From assembly GCA_913048115.1 (NCBI GenBank), contig CAJWVI010000005.1:1-64000 (forward strand): a DNA stretch of 64,000 nt. Direction: 5' to 3'. This DNA comes from an uncultured Flavobacteriaceae bacterium (lineage in GTDB: Bacteria; Bacteroidota; Bacteroidia; Flavobacteriales; Flavobacteriaceae). This document shows, one piece after another, positions 38,780 through 47,533 of this stretch (its first letter is position 1; every line of letters begins with the position of its first letter). The notes under the pieces were generated by a model that was not told the DNA's origin, did no database searches, and saw nothing but the letters and a program-made list of their open reading frames with translations. Made by a program: the position numbers and the translations under genes.

Positions 38780-39471
38780 TTTTTAAACGAATATTTAAAA
38801 ATCCAAGTTAGGATTTTGATGCCAGCAAATATAGCACCTTTTACGGTACCCGAAACCTTTGAAACTCCAATTCTGTTTCTGTACTTCATAGGGATCTCTG
38901 TGTAGCTGTATTTTTGTCTTAGGGCTTTTAATTGCATTTCAACAGTCCATCCATAGGTTTTGTCTTCCATGTGGAGGGCCAGTAATTTGTCATACTTTAT
39001 GGCTCTAAAAGGGCCAAGGTCTGTAAAACGAGAACCAAAAAGCAGTTTCATTAATGAGGTGGCTAGCCAGTTTCCAAATTTTTGCGGCACCGTCATAGCG
39101 CCTTTTTCTCTCAGTGTTTTAACACGAGCACCAATAACAAGATCTATGTTTTTTTCAATAATAGGCCTTACTAGCGATGTTAATTGCTCTGGGTAGTCAC
39201 TATAATCACCATCTAGAAAAACAATAATATCGGGCTTGATTTCTTGTTGGGCCACATAGGCCATAGCTCTTAAACAAGCATGCCCATACCCTCTTTCCAG
39301 TTCTGTTAAGACTTTAGCTCCTGCTTCTCTTGCCTTTTTAGCAGTTTGATCTGAAGAATTATTATTAACTACAATAATTTCGTCAACAATCGACGGAATA
39401 TCTTGAATGACTTTAACTATTGAGCTTTGTTCATTGTAAGCTGGAATGATGACCTTAATTATTTTATTCAA
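38776..39471 (-). CDS. Family 2 glycosyltransferase (DPM/DPG synthase-like)
   Basis: IKVIIPAYNEQSSIVKVIQDIPSIVDEIIVVNNNSSDQT; VFLDGDYSDYPEQL; LGPFRAIKYDKLLAL. Confidence 0.92.
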   Translation of the reverse strand: MNKIIKVIIPAYNEQSSIVKVIQDIPSIVDEIIVVNNNSSDQTAKKAREAGAKVLTELERGYGHACLRAMAYVAQQEIKPDIIVFLDGDYSDYPEQLTSLVRPIIEKNIDLVIGARVKTLREKGAMTVPQKFGNWLATSLMKLLFGSRFTDLGPFRAIKYDKLLALHMEDKTYGWTVEMQLKALRQKYSYTEIPMKYRNRIGVSKVSGTVKGAIFAGIKILTWIFKYSFKK

Positions 39472-39902
39472 TTTTCTTTTGTAGAGATTTTGAGTTCTTT
39501 TTGTTGCGCTGGTACGATATGCTCATCAAAATACCAAGAGGACCATTTTTCGATCGATAAAAAAAGACCGACACCAACAAATAGGGTTGTAACAATTAAT
39601 AGAATTAAATTTTTTCGTTTACTTTTCTTATCAATGGCGCATTGATTTTGTTTTTTTCTGAAAGAATAAACACCATAGATACCTATACACAATGCGACCC
39701 CCTTTAATACCCAGGCTCCCGTTCCAGAGCTTCCGTCTTCTTTGTAAAAGAAATCAGCAAAAGATATAGCATAAACACCGCTCATTAAACCAAACATAAA
39801 TAAAATAGCAGGTGCAACACAACACAGGATTCCTGCAATTGCAGCACTAATAGAATATTTCAAGCTCCACTTAATTAGATTTGGTTTTCTTTCTAGAGTC
39901 AT
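39468..39902 (-). CDS. MerT-like small membrane protein (predicted metal(loid) transport)
   Basis: Vicinal Cys-Cys in first TM: ISAAIAGILCCVAPAILFMFGLMSG; multi-TM; located within arsenic gene cluster. Confidence 0.6.
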   Translation of the reverse strand: MTLERKPNLIKWSLKYSISAAIAGILCCVAPAILFMFGLMSGVYAISFADFFYKEDGSSGTGAWVLKGVALCIGIYGVYSFRKKQNQCAIDKKSKRKNLILLIVTTLFVGVGLFLSIEKWSSWYFDEHIVPAQQKELKISTKEN

Positions 39903-39931
39903 AGTGTTTTATTTAAAATTAATCAAAGTTA

Positions 39932-40642
39932 CTAAATATGTTTTTTATAATACTTGTAAATCTCATCTGCAGATCCACCCAACCATTTTTTCATGTATAT
40001 CATCAAAAAGTGATATTGCACCCTCCATATTCCTTTTTTCTGGTACAGCCTTGCAGAGGTGACTATCCATTGTTGAATCACGACAAATTGCTTTCGTTTG
40101 TAGAGTTCGTTAATCAGTATGTTATCTTCATAGATAGTATATTGTTCATCAAAGCCTCCTATTTCTTCAAAGAGATCTTTGGTAATGAACTGGCTTTGAT
40201 CTCCACCACGACACACGCGCCAATTAAAACCAGTGCACCAACTAGCGAGTTTTAACCACCAATGGTTGCTGTCAAACTTCATCTTAAAACACCCTGCTAG
40301 TTTTTGTTTATTCACTTGTGAAATAATAAGGGCGTCAAACCCATTTGGTGGATTTGAATCTGCATGTAAAAAATATAAAATACTGCCTTTGCATTTTTTT
40401 GCTCCAAAATTCATTTGTTTAGCCCGTCCTCTCTCTGAAGAGAAAACATGAACAGCAATGGGAGAAGTTTTTGAGAATTTCATTACTAACCCAACCGTTT
40501 GATCATTACTACCTCCATCAATAACACAAATTTCTGAAATGTTACCCGCCGTAGCTTTTTGGCTTAGGTGTGTTAAAAGCGCTTCAATTATTGAAGCCTC
40601 ATTGAGGACAGGAATGATAATGCTAATAGTATGTATAGGCAT
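39932..40642 (-). CDS. TIGR04283-type (arsenosugar-cluster) family 2 glycosyltransferase
   Basis: ISIIIPVLNEASIIEALLTHL; SSERGRAKQMNFGAKKCKGSILYFLHADS; RVCRGGDQSQFITKDLFEEIGGFDE. Confidence 0.85.
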   Translation of the reverse strand: MPIHTISIIIPVLNEASIIEALLTHLSQKATAGNISEICVIDGGSNDQTVGLVMKFSKTSPIAVHVFSSERGRAKQMNFGAKKCKGSILYFLHADSNPPNGFDALIISQVNKQKLAGCFKMKFDSNHWWLKLASWCTGFNWRVCRGGDQSQFITKDLFEEIGGFDEQYTIYEDNILINELYKRKQFVVIQQWIVTSARLYQKKGIWRVQYHFLMIYMKKWLGGSADEIYKYYKKHI

Positions 40643-40666
40643 ACATATATAGGGTTCAAGTTGTTT

Positions 40667-41458
40667 TTACATGTTTAATTTCCAGTCATAATCCATGTAC
40701 AGTACTTTTGCATCGCTATTGATTTTTGTGTCTGCATATGTATTTAAAAAATCAATAAGATTTCCTTCTTGATTGAAGTCTTTTGAAAACCAATTAAATA
40801 TTTTTGATACCCTTATTAGCTCTGGTGTAATTGTATTTCTTTGTGTATCATTCACAAATTTTTTGGCCAAAGTGTCTAATTGCAGATCTACTTTTTTTGC
40901 AGTAAAGGCTTCGTTTAATAAGGGTGGGCAGGAGAAAGACGCACAATTTATACCGAAATGAATTCTAGGGTCTCCCATTTTTCTTAGAATTTGATGTTCT
41001 ATTTCATTTAAATTGTAAAGAGTGCCTCCAAGTTTCCATAAAGATTGTTTCCAAGGTTTTTTGATGTCTTTAATACTCTCAATGGGTTGATTTCTTATTA
41101 TTAAATCTATGGTCAGGGCATTATAGGCATTCATCCAGTAGGCTAATTTGTCTTCATGGCTCCATATCTCTGTGGGCATTTGTTTGCCTAGTTGAGCTAT
41201 GTATAAACGCAGGACCGTTCTGTTTTTTGTAAATTGAGCATAGTCAACGCTTCCATCTAGACGAACAAAATTGTTTAGTAGTTCATTAAACCCTGCGTGA
41301 TCAAAAGCCTCTTTGCTAGTGTTTTTTTTGAGTACTTCTGTATTGTTAAGGCCAGGTAATGTTGGCACACTTTTTTTTGAATTGACCACTTTTTGTGATG
41401 CGCTAGCGCCAAAAAGAAAAAGCGTGATCGTTGATATAATTACATAATTCTTCATCAT
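40667..41458 (-). CDS. DUF547 domain-containing secreted protein
   Basis: Signal peptide; KLAYWMNAYNALTIDLII...HQILRKMGDPRIHFGINCASFSCPPLLNEAFTAKKVDLQLD (DUF547 signature). Confidence 0.88.
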   Translation of the reverse strand: MMKNYVIISTITLFLFGASASQKVVNSKKSVPTLPGLNNTEVLKKNTSKEAFDHAGFNELLNNFVRLDGSVDYAQFTKNRTVLRLYIAQLGKQMPTEIWSHEDKLAYWMNAYNALTIDLIIRNQPIESIKDIKKPWKQSLWKLGGTLYNLNEIEHQILRKMGDPRIHFGINCASFSCPPLLNEAFTAKKVDLQLDTLAKKFVNDTQRNTITPELIRVSKIFNWFSKDFNQEGNLIDFLNTYADTKINSDAKVLYMDYDWKLNM

Positions 41459-41560
41459 TTATAGTCTATGGCAATTAAACAGGTGTGCGTTTAAATAAAA
41501 AAAGGCTATGTCTTAGTCGAGCAATAGACTTTATAATTACAATTTTTTTGTTGGTTTTTT

Positions 41561-42529
41561 TTAGCAGCATCCCCCGCCGTCATAATGGTAGGTAGATTCG
41601 CTAAAATAAATATCATTTCTACCAAGCCCTTGCAGTGCTTTTGTTGTTTTGTCACAAATAGCTAAGGGTTGGTTTTTTAATAAAATATGTCCTTTACCAT
41701 CGTCAAAGAAATCTTCATCTCCATAATAAATAGCAGCTCTACCTGTAAAGATACAAGGACCGTCTTCTGGCATAGGGTCTTTAATAGCGGCTACCTCTAT
41801 AGACTCTATGTAAATTAATTCTTCTGTTGGGTAGTTTTTTGGGTCAAGAATTCTGTAAGGTTTTCTGGCTCTAATCTCGATTGTTCCAAATCCTACATCT
41901 GTAAGGGCTTTAACATATTGTGCAATAGGCAAGCTGCCACTTAAGCAAAGTGCACGAAGACGGTCGTCCTCTCGAAGGGTATCATTCATCGGCTGCTCAC
42001 AGGTAGGATCACTCATTACTAATTTTCCGTGAGGTTTTAAAACACGATACATTTCCTCAATGGCTCGTTTTAAATCTTCTGCTTTAAAGATGTTAAACAA
42101 ACAGTTTTGTGCTGCTACATCAATACTGTTGTCATCAACAGGAAGATGCAAAGCATCTCCTTTTTTTAGGTCTACAAACTCAGATTTAAACCAATCGTTT
42201 TGTGCTTCGGCAACTTTAAAGTTTTTGCGAGAAGCCTCTAGCATTTCATCTACAACATCAACTCCTACAACACCTGCTTTTTGACGGTTGAAATAAGAGA
42301 ATTGCAACAATTCCATACCTCCACCAACGCCTACATATAGCATTTTTGGATTGTTTGATAAATCTCGCGCATGGACTGTGCTACCGCACCCGTAATTCAT
42401 TTCTTGCATGATTTTAGGGATTTTTAATCCTGGTAATTCCCAAACTGGGTTGGTTGTACAACAAAGTCCAATATCTGGTGTAAGGGCTGCTTCTTTATAA
42501 ACATCATGTGTAGCGTCTAGGTAGCTCAT
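41561..42529 (-). CDS. arsM: Arsenite methyltransferase ArsM (arsenosugar type)
   Basis: SAM-binding VGVGGGMELLQFSYF, VLKPHGKLVMSDPTCEQPM; conserved Cys residues CCTTNP, CLSGSLPIAQY; C-terminal GGGCC. Confidence 0.9.
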   Translation of the reverse strand: MSYLDATHDVYKEAALTPDIGLCCTTNPVWELPGLKIPKIMQEMNYGCGSTVHARDLSNNPKMLYVGVGGGMELLQFSYFNRQKAGVVGVDVVDEMLEASRKNFKVAEAQNDWFKSEFVDLKKGDALHLPVDDNSIDVAAQNCLFNIFKAEDLKRAIEEMYRVLKPHGKLVMSDPTCEQPMNDTLREDDRLRALCLSGSLPIAQYVKALTDVGFGTIEIRARKPYRILDPKNYPTEELIYIESIEVAAIKDPMPEDGPCIFTGRAAIYYGDEDFFDDGKGHILLKNQPLAICDKTTKALQGLGRNDIYFSESTYHYDGGGCC

Positions 42530-42615
42530 TGTTTTAGTGTTTTTTTGTTCTTATAAAAATTAACAAAATAAAATGTAAATTCTTAAAAAGTTGCCCGGCA
42601 GGCATTATATTTTAT

Positions 42616-43428
42616 TTATAGTGATTTGATGAGCTCTGTAAACAGGGTGATCATTTGTGGTTCTGCCTTTCCAGCTTGTGCTATGATATCTGGAATATCA
42701 ACGGGTTTTAAATTGTCTGGATCACACTCGTCTGTCAATACAGAAAGCGCAATAACAGGGAGTTGCAAATGATTGGCAACAATAACCTCTGGCACTGTAC
42801 TCATTCCAACGGCATCTGCGCCAATAACTTTTAGGTATTTATATTCTGCCCGGGTTTCAAGTTGAGGCCCCACAACACTTGCGTATACTCCTTTATGGAG
42901 TGTGATATTACGAGCCAGAGCAATTTCTTCTATTTTGGCATTCATGATAGCATCATAGGGTTGATTCATGTCTACAAAACGCTCTCCTAAAGCAGAGATG
43001 CCTTTAAAGGCCAAAGGCGAACCACCTTGAAGGTTGATGTGGTCATCAACAAGCATAATCTCTCCTTTTTTGAAGTTTAGGTTAATGGCCCCGGAGGCAT
43101 TACTTACAAATAATTTTGTAATTCCTAGTCCTTTCATAACGCGGACAGGAAAGGTAACATCAAGAAGAGAATAGCCTTCATAGACATGAAAACGACCCTG
43201 CATTAACACTACTTTTTTTCCTGCTAGTTCTCCATAGATTAATTTTCCTTTATGAAACTCAACGGTTGCCGTAGGGAAATTAGGAATATGGTTGTAGCTC
43301 ATTTCTGCCTCAATGGTTACATGGTCAATGATTTTGCCTAAACCAGTTCCTAGAATGATTCCTATCTCTGGAGTTCCAAATCCACGTTTTTGTAAAAATT
43401 CTATAGCTTCGTCGATGTATTTAATCAT
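42616..43428 (-). CDS. Purine nucleoside phosphorylase
   Basis: GIILGTGLG; MQGRFHVYEGYS; LFVSNASGAINL; GPQLETRAEYKYLKVIGADAVGMSTVPEVIVANH. Confidence 0.95.
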   Translation of the reverse strand: MIKYIDEAIEFLQKRGFGTPEIGIILGTGLGKIIDHVTIEAEMSYNHIPNFPTATVEFHKGKLIYGELAGKKVVLMQGRFHVYEGYSLLDVTFPVRVMKGLGITKLFVSNASGAINLNFKKGEIMLVDDHINLQGGSPLAFKGISALGERFVDMNQPYDAIMNAKIEEIALARNITLHKGVYASVVGPQLETRAEYKYLKVIGADAVGMSTVPEVIVANHLQLPVIALSVLTDECDPDNLKPVDIPDIIAQAGKAEPQMITLFTELIKSL

Positions 43429-43513
43429 AGGGTTTATTATGCTTTTGGTGTAATTATATGTAAAAGGTATTCTTTATTATTTTAGTATATCAAAAATACG
43501 GTTTTCTAAAATG

Positions 43514-44194
43514 CTAGTCTTTCAAGTGGCTTAAGAATTTGTGAAACACCTCTATATCTTTGATGTCATCAAAAATGTCTACATCATTTTTCTCTGTTAA
43601 CAGGCCTACTTTTTCTAATTCTAAATCTTTTAGCGTGTTTTTTAAAACGCTTTGCGCTCCCCAGGTTTTATTTTTAAACAGTGATGGCTTGATCATTTTC
43701 ATGCCCAATAAATAATACCCGCCGTCTTGCGCAGGACCGATAACAAAATCGTTTTTATCTAATGCTGTAAAGCCTTGTTCTATATCTTGTGTGGTCATCT
43801 CATACATGTCACTGCCAATAATGATAGCTCGCTGATAGCCCATGTTAAAAACATCTGTAAAGGCATTATGCATTCTCAGGCCTAAGTTTTCTCCTTCTTG
43901 TTGTTTTTTTCTAAAAATGCTAGGATCCCAAATATCATTGTCTCTAATTTGTACAGAGTAATATACGTAGGTGTCTGCACTACAAGGGCGTGTTATTTTT
44001 TCGGTATGCGCTAGTAGAAATTTATAAATACTTAGGGCGCTTTGATCACCAACGGTAGCTGCCAAACGTGTTTTGCATTTACCTAATTCTGGATTGCGTG
44101 TAAAAATGATAAGGGCATTTTTTGAAGTGGGGAAGTGGAAAACCTCTTTTGAGTTTTCATTGCCTGCTGTATTTTTTAATCCTAAAATTGCCAT
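43514..44194 (-). CDS. TIGR04282-type (DUF2064) glycosyltransferase of arsenosugar clusters
   Basis: ALIIFTRNPELGKCKTRLAATVG; IIGSDMYEMTTQDIEQGFTAL; NDFVIGPAQDGGYYLLGMK. Confidence 0.88.
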   Translation of the reverse strand: MAILGLKNTAGNENSKEVFHFPTSKNALIIFTRNPELGKCKTRLAATVGDQSALSIYKFLLAHTEKITRPCSADTYVYYSVQIRDNDIWDPSIFRKKQQEGENLGLRMHNAFTDVFNMGYQRAIIIGSDMYEMTTQDIEQGFTALDKNDFVIGPAQDGGYYLLGMKMIKPSLFKNKTWGAQSVLKNTLKDLELEKVGLLTEKNDVDIFDDIKDIEVFHKFLSHLKD

Positions 44195-44214
44195 AGTGAT
44201 TTTGGTAGAACGTC

Positions 44215-44718
44215 TTATTTATTGATAACTTTTATGCCCTTGGTGAGCCACTTACTCCACTTTTTTGAATAGGCGTGTATGCTATCTGTCTCTTTTTGAT
44301 TTAGATTTACTACGGGTAAATTATTGTTTTTCCAATCAAAGATGCCTCCATACAGGTTTTTTATATTAGTATATCCTGCTTTTTGTAGTTTCTCGCCAAT
44401 GTCCTCGCTTCTTACACCCAAAGAACAATACACAACAATGGGAGTGTCTTTGTTTTTTATGTTTTTTGAAACCGTTTTTATATCGAATGTTTTATAACCA
44501 ACATGCCTTGCTCCTTTAATGTGGCTCAGATCATATTCTTTTTTTTCACGGGTGTCTAGAACAATGGTGTTGGCATCATCTTGGAGGGTTGCTAGTGTTT
44601 CACAAGAAATGTACGGGATACTATCATTATTGTATGTTTCAAGAACCTGCTTTAATGTTTGTTGTGAAAACATAGTACTGGCTCCTAAAAAAAACAATAT
44701 GCAATACAGTGTTTTCAT
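44215..44718 (-). CDS. Secreted rhodanese-like domain protein
   Basis: VLDTREKKEYDLSHIKGARHVGY; VVYCSLGVRSEDIGEKLQKAGYTNIKNLYGGIFDWKN. Confidence 0.9.
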   Translation of the reverse strand: MKTLYCILFFLGASTMFSQQTLKQVLETYNNDSIPYISCETLATLQDDANTIVLDTREKKEYDLSHIKGARHVGYKTFDIKTVSKNIKNKDTPIVVYCSLGVRSEDIGEKLQKAGYTNIKNLYGGIFDWKNNNLPVVNLNQKETDSIHAYSKKWSKWLTKGIKVINK

Positions 44719-44722
44719 GCCT

Positions 44723-45790
44723 TTATGCCGTTACGGTTCCTTGGCAACTACTTCCTGCGCCAGCGGTACAGCCGTAACAGTGTTGCGAAATAACAATATC
44801 TCTATCGTTTAAAATAGTTTCATTATACTGGTTAATGTGTGTTACTTTACTTGCAACTTTAAGACCAAGCATTTGGTTGAAATCACAATCATACAGCCAT
44901 CCGTCCCATGAAATAGAAATGGTGTTGGTGCACATTACGTTTTTAACTGCCGCAGGATTGTAAGCCTCTACTAGTTGGTACATGTAATCTTCGTAGTTTT
45001 CACTAGCAATTAGGTAATCTAGAAATCTAGAAATAGGAAGATTTGTAATAGCAAAAAGATTGTGAAATTGTATATTAAAATCGGCAAGTAAGGCGCTTTT
45101 AAATTCTTTCTCCATGCTTACCTGATCACCAGGTAAATAGGCCCCATTTGGGTTGTATACCAGATCTAGTTTTAAATCACTTCCTGGCATACCATATCCA
45201 ACGGCATTTAATTCTTTTAATGCTGTGATAGACATATCAAAAACTCCTTCTCCACGTTGTTTGTCTGTTTTGCCTCTTGTCCAGTGCGGCATTGAGCTCA
45301 CTACATGGACCCTGTGTTTTTTGAAAAATTCAGGCAGGTCATGATATTTTTTATTAGCCCTAAGTATCGTAAGGTTACTGCGTACTATAAAGTCTTGAAT
45401 ACCGGCTTTACTGGCCTGTTCAACAAAACGTCTAAAGTTAGGATTCATCTCTGGGGCGCCTCCTGTTAAATCAAGGGTGTGTGCATCTGTATTTTTTATT
45501 ACCTCAAGACACCTCTGCATGGTTTTCCAGGTCATGATTTCTTTTCTATCTGGACCAGCATCCACGTGGCAGTGTTCACACACTTGGTTGCACATATACC
45601 CCAGGTTTATTTGAAGAATTTCTAGTTTTTTAGGACGAAGTGGAAATTCATTGGTCTCTTTTATTTTTTTTGCAAAGGTTGGGAGTTCTCCATTTTTGAA
45701 AATACCATTGCTTAAAATCTCTAATTGTCTATTTGCGCTAGCCAATTCGTTGTCTCTTTTTTGGAGTGATTGTTGTTTTAGTTTTGCCAT
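44723..45790 (-). CDS. arsS: Arsenosugar biosynthesis radical SAM protein ArsS
   Basis: Radical SAM CxxxCxxC in LQINLGYMCNQVCEHCHVDAGPDRKE; LDLTGGAPEMNPNFR; C-terminal QHCYGCTAGAGSSCQGTVTA. Likely start MAKLKQQSL at 45790. Confidence 0.92.
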   Translation of the reverse strand: MAKLKQQSLQKRDNELASANRQLEILSNGIFKNGELPTFAKKIKETNEFPLRPKKLEILQINLGYMCNQVCEHCHVDAGPDRKEIMTWKTMQRCLEVIKNTDAHTLDLTGGAPEMNPNFRRFVEQASKAGIQDFIVRSNLTILRANKKYHDLPEFFKKHRVHVVSSMPHWTRGKTDKQRGEGVFDMSITALKELNAVGYGMPGSDLKLDLVYNPNGAYLPGDQVSMEKEFKSALLADFNIQFHNLFAITNLPISRFLDYLIASENYEDYMYQLVEAYNPAAVKNVMCTNTISISWDGWLYDCDFNQMLGLKVASKVTHINQYNETILNDRDIVISQHCYGCTAGAGSSCQGTVTA

Positions 45791-45855
45791 AGATACTCCG
45801 TGGTATTTTTTGTTTATGATGCCTTTAACGTTGCGGTGCAACAATTTGGCATTGG

Positions 45856-46191
45856 TTACATTTCCAGTTTGTTCACTTTATTCATCATCATGGTTCCATG
45901 TACTAGTGTGGCTCCACTTTTAATGGCAGCTCCCACGTGTATAGCCTCCATCATTTGTTCTTTGGTTACGCCTCGTTGCAAAGAGTCTTTTGTGTATGCC
46001 TCTATGCAATATGGGCATTGTTCTGTGTGCGAAACTGCTAGGGCAATCAATGACTTTTCACGAGCTGTAAGAGCTCCTTCTTCAAATACTTTGCCATAGT
46101 AGTCAAAAAATTTGTTACCAAGCTCTTCGCTCCATTCTGTTATTTTTCCAAATTTTTTAAGATCTGCTGGGTCATAATAATTGTTTGCCAT
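45856..46191 (-). CDS. Arsenosugar-associated peroxidase-like (carboxymuconolactone decarboxylase/AhpD family) protein
   Basis: ALAVSHTEQCPYCIEAYTKDSLQRGVTKEQMMEAIHVGAAIKSGATLVHG (CxxC AhpD-like motif). Confidence 0.88.
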   Translation of the reverse strand: MANNYYDPADLKKFGKITEWSEELGNKFFDYYGKVFEEGALTAREKSLIALAVSHTEQCPYCIEAYTKDSLQRGVTKEQMMEAIHVGAAIKSGATLVHGTMMMNKVNKLEM

Positions 46192-46450
46192 AGATGTGGT
46201 GTATTTTAGGAGTCGCTAAAAAAGACACCTTGTTTTTTGATTATAAAACGTAAATATAAGCATTAGTCTAAAGGATAGAAAGATGCTTACAGGTTTTGGG
46301 AATATTATTAAAAATAGATTTTTTGATTTGTCTTAAGATAAGCAATCATGTAGAGTTTTTTTTAAAACAGTTGTGCTTTAATTTTTTTCTAGACAAAAAT
46401 GGGGAAGTACCCTGCACCATTTCTTGATCAGACCGTAAAAGGTATTAAAA

Positions 46451-46483
46451 CAAAAAACCCCGAAACTAATGTTTCAGGGTTTT
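46451..46483 (-). terminator. Rho-independent terminator downstream of tRNA-Phe
   Basis: Minus strand reads AAACCCTGAAACATTAGTTTCGGGGTTTTTTG; stem AAACCCTGAAAC / GTTTCGGGGTTT. Confidence 0.8.
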
Positions 46484-46487
46484 AATG

Positions 46488-46560
46488 TGGTGCCTCCAGG
46501 AATCGAACCAGGGACACATGGATTTTCAGTCCATTGCTCTACCAACTGAGCTAAGGCACC
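46488..46560 (-). tRNA. tRNA-Phe (GAA anticodon)
   Basis: Minus strand GGTGCCTTAGCTCAGTTGGTAGAGCAATGGACTGAAAATCCATGTGTCCCTGGTTCGATTCCTGGAGGCACCA; 7 bp acceptor stem, TTCGATTC T loop, CTGAAAA anticodon loop; no encoded CCA. Confidence 0.95.
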
Positions 46561-46593
46561 ATTTGCTTTGTTAAATAATTAACTTAGCGGCTG

Positions 46594-46601
46594 CAAATAT
46601 A
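46594..46601 (-). promoter_or_regulatory. Putative -7 element (TATATTTG) for tRNA-Phe
   Basis: Minus strand TTTTG-CAACAATGAAAATACCAT-TATATTTG upstream of the tRNA. Confidence 0.6.
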
Positions 46602-46799
46602 ATGGTATTTTCATTGTTGCAAAACAATTTTTTGAAAAATATCCTTTTTTAATTTATAGCATATAATTCTACAAACAGCGGCTTGTCTAGCTGGCTGTTT
46701 TGTTTTGCGAGATAACAAATTCAGGAAAGATTGAATTGAATGTCAAAATTCTTCTTTGCTGTTGAAATAACTACGTATTTTTGTCGTCTTTGCAACGAT

Positions 46800-47528
46800 A
46801 TGAATGTTATAATAGATGTTGGAAACACCTTATGCAAGTTCGCTATTTTTGATGGCCATACCCTTGTTGAAAAACAAAGCTGTGAAAAACAAGACGCGAT
46901 GTTTCACAGTAAGCAACTTGTAAAAAGCTATCCAAAGCTTACACATTGTATTTTGTCTTGTGTGGGGGATCTTTCAAAAGAGATGCTTGCCTTACTAAAG
47001 CAATCATTTTTGGTTCATGTATTATCTCACAAAAGTGTCATTCCATTTATAAATCAATACAAAACACCCATCACATTGGGGGTAGATAGAATTGCGCTAA
47101 TATCTTGCGCCGCAACAAAGTTTCCAGAACAAAATGTATTGGTTATTGATGCTGGTAGCGCAATCACCTATGACTTCTTAACGGCTCATAATCAATATTT
47201 AGGAGGTGCAATTGCCCCTGGAATAGCCATGCGATACAAATCATTGCATACATTTACAGAAAACTTACCATTATTAGAAAAAAAATCTGTCTTCTCTGTG
47301 ATTGGTGATAGCACAGAAAGCGCAATGCATAGTGGTGTCATTCAGGGAGTTGTGTTTGAAATTGATGGTGTGATAAACCAATATAAAGAACAATACACCG
47401 AAATAACAATTATTTTAACAGGTGGAGACGCTCATTTTTTGCGAGATAGATTAAAAAATGACATCTTTGCCAACTCAAATTTTCTGTTAGAGGGCTTAAA
47501 TTATATTTCAGAACTTAATAAAGATTAA
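46800..47528 (+). CDS. coaX: Type III pantothenate kinase
   Basis: MNVIIDVGNTLCKFAIFDG; TLGVDRIALISCA; VLVIDAGSAITYDFL; YLGGAIAPGIAMRYKSLHTFTENLP; GGDA. Confidence 0.94.
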   Translation: MNVIIDVGNTLCKFAIFDGHTLVEKQSCEKQDAMFHSKQLVKSYPKLTHCILSCVGDLSKEMLALLKQSFLVHVLSHKSVIPFINQYKTPITLGVDRIALISCAATKFPEQNVLVIDAGSAITYDFLTAHNQYLGGAIAPGIAMRYKSLHTFTENLPLLEKKSVFSVIGDSTESAMHSGVIQGVVFEIDGVINQYKEQYTEITIILTGGDAHFLRDRLKNDIFANSNFLLEGLNYISELNKD

Positions 47529-47533
47529 TACTG

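Noticed and set aside
46192-46487. Intergenic region upstream of the arsenosugar operon examined for an ArsR operator, small ORF or ncRNA
   Set aside because: Only an A/T-rich region and the tRNA terminator were seen; no convincing inverted repeat or coding frame.
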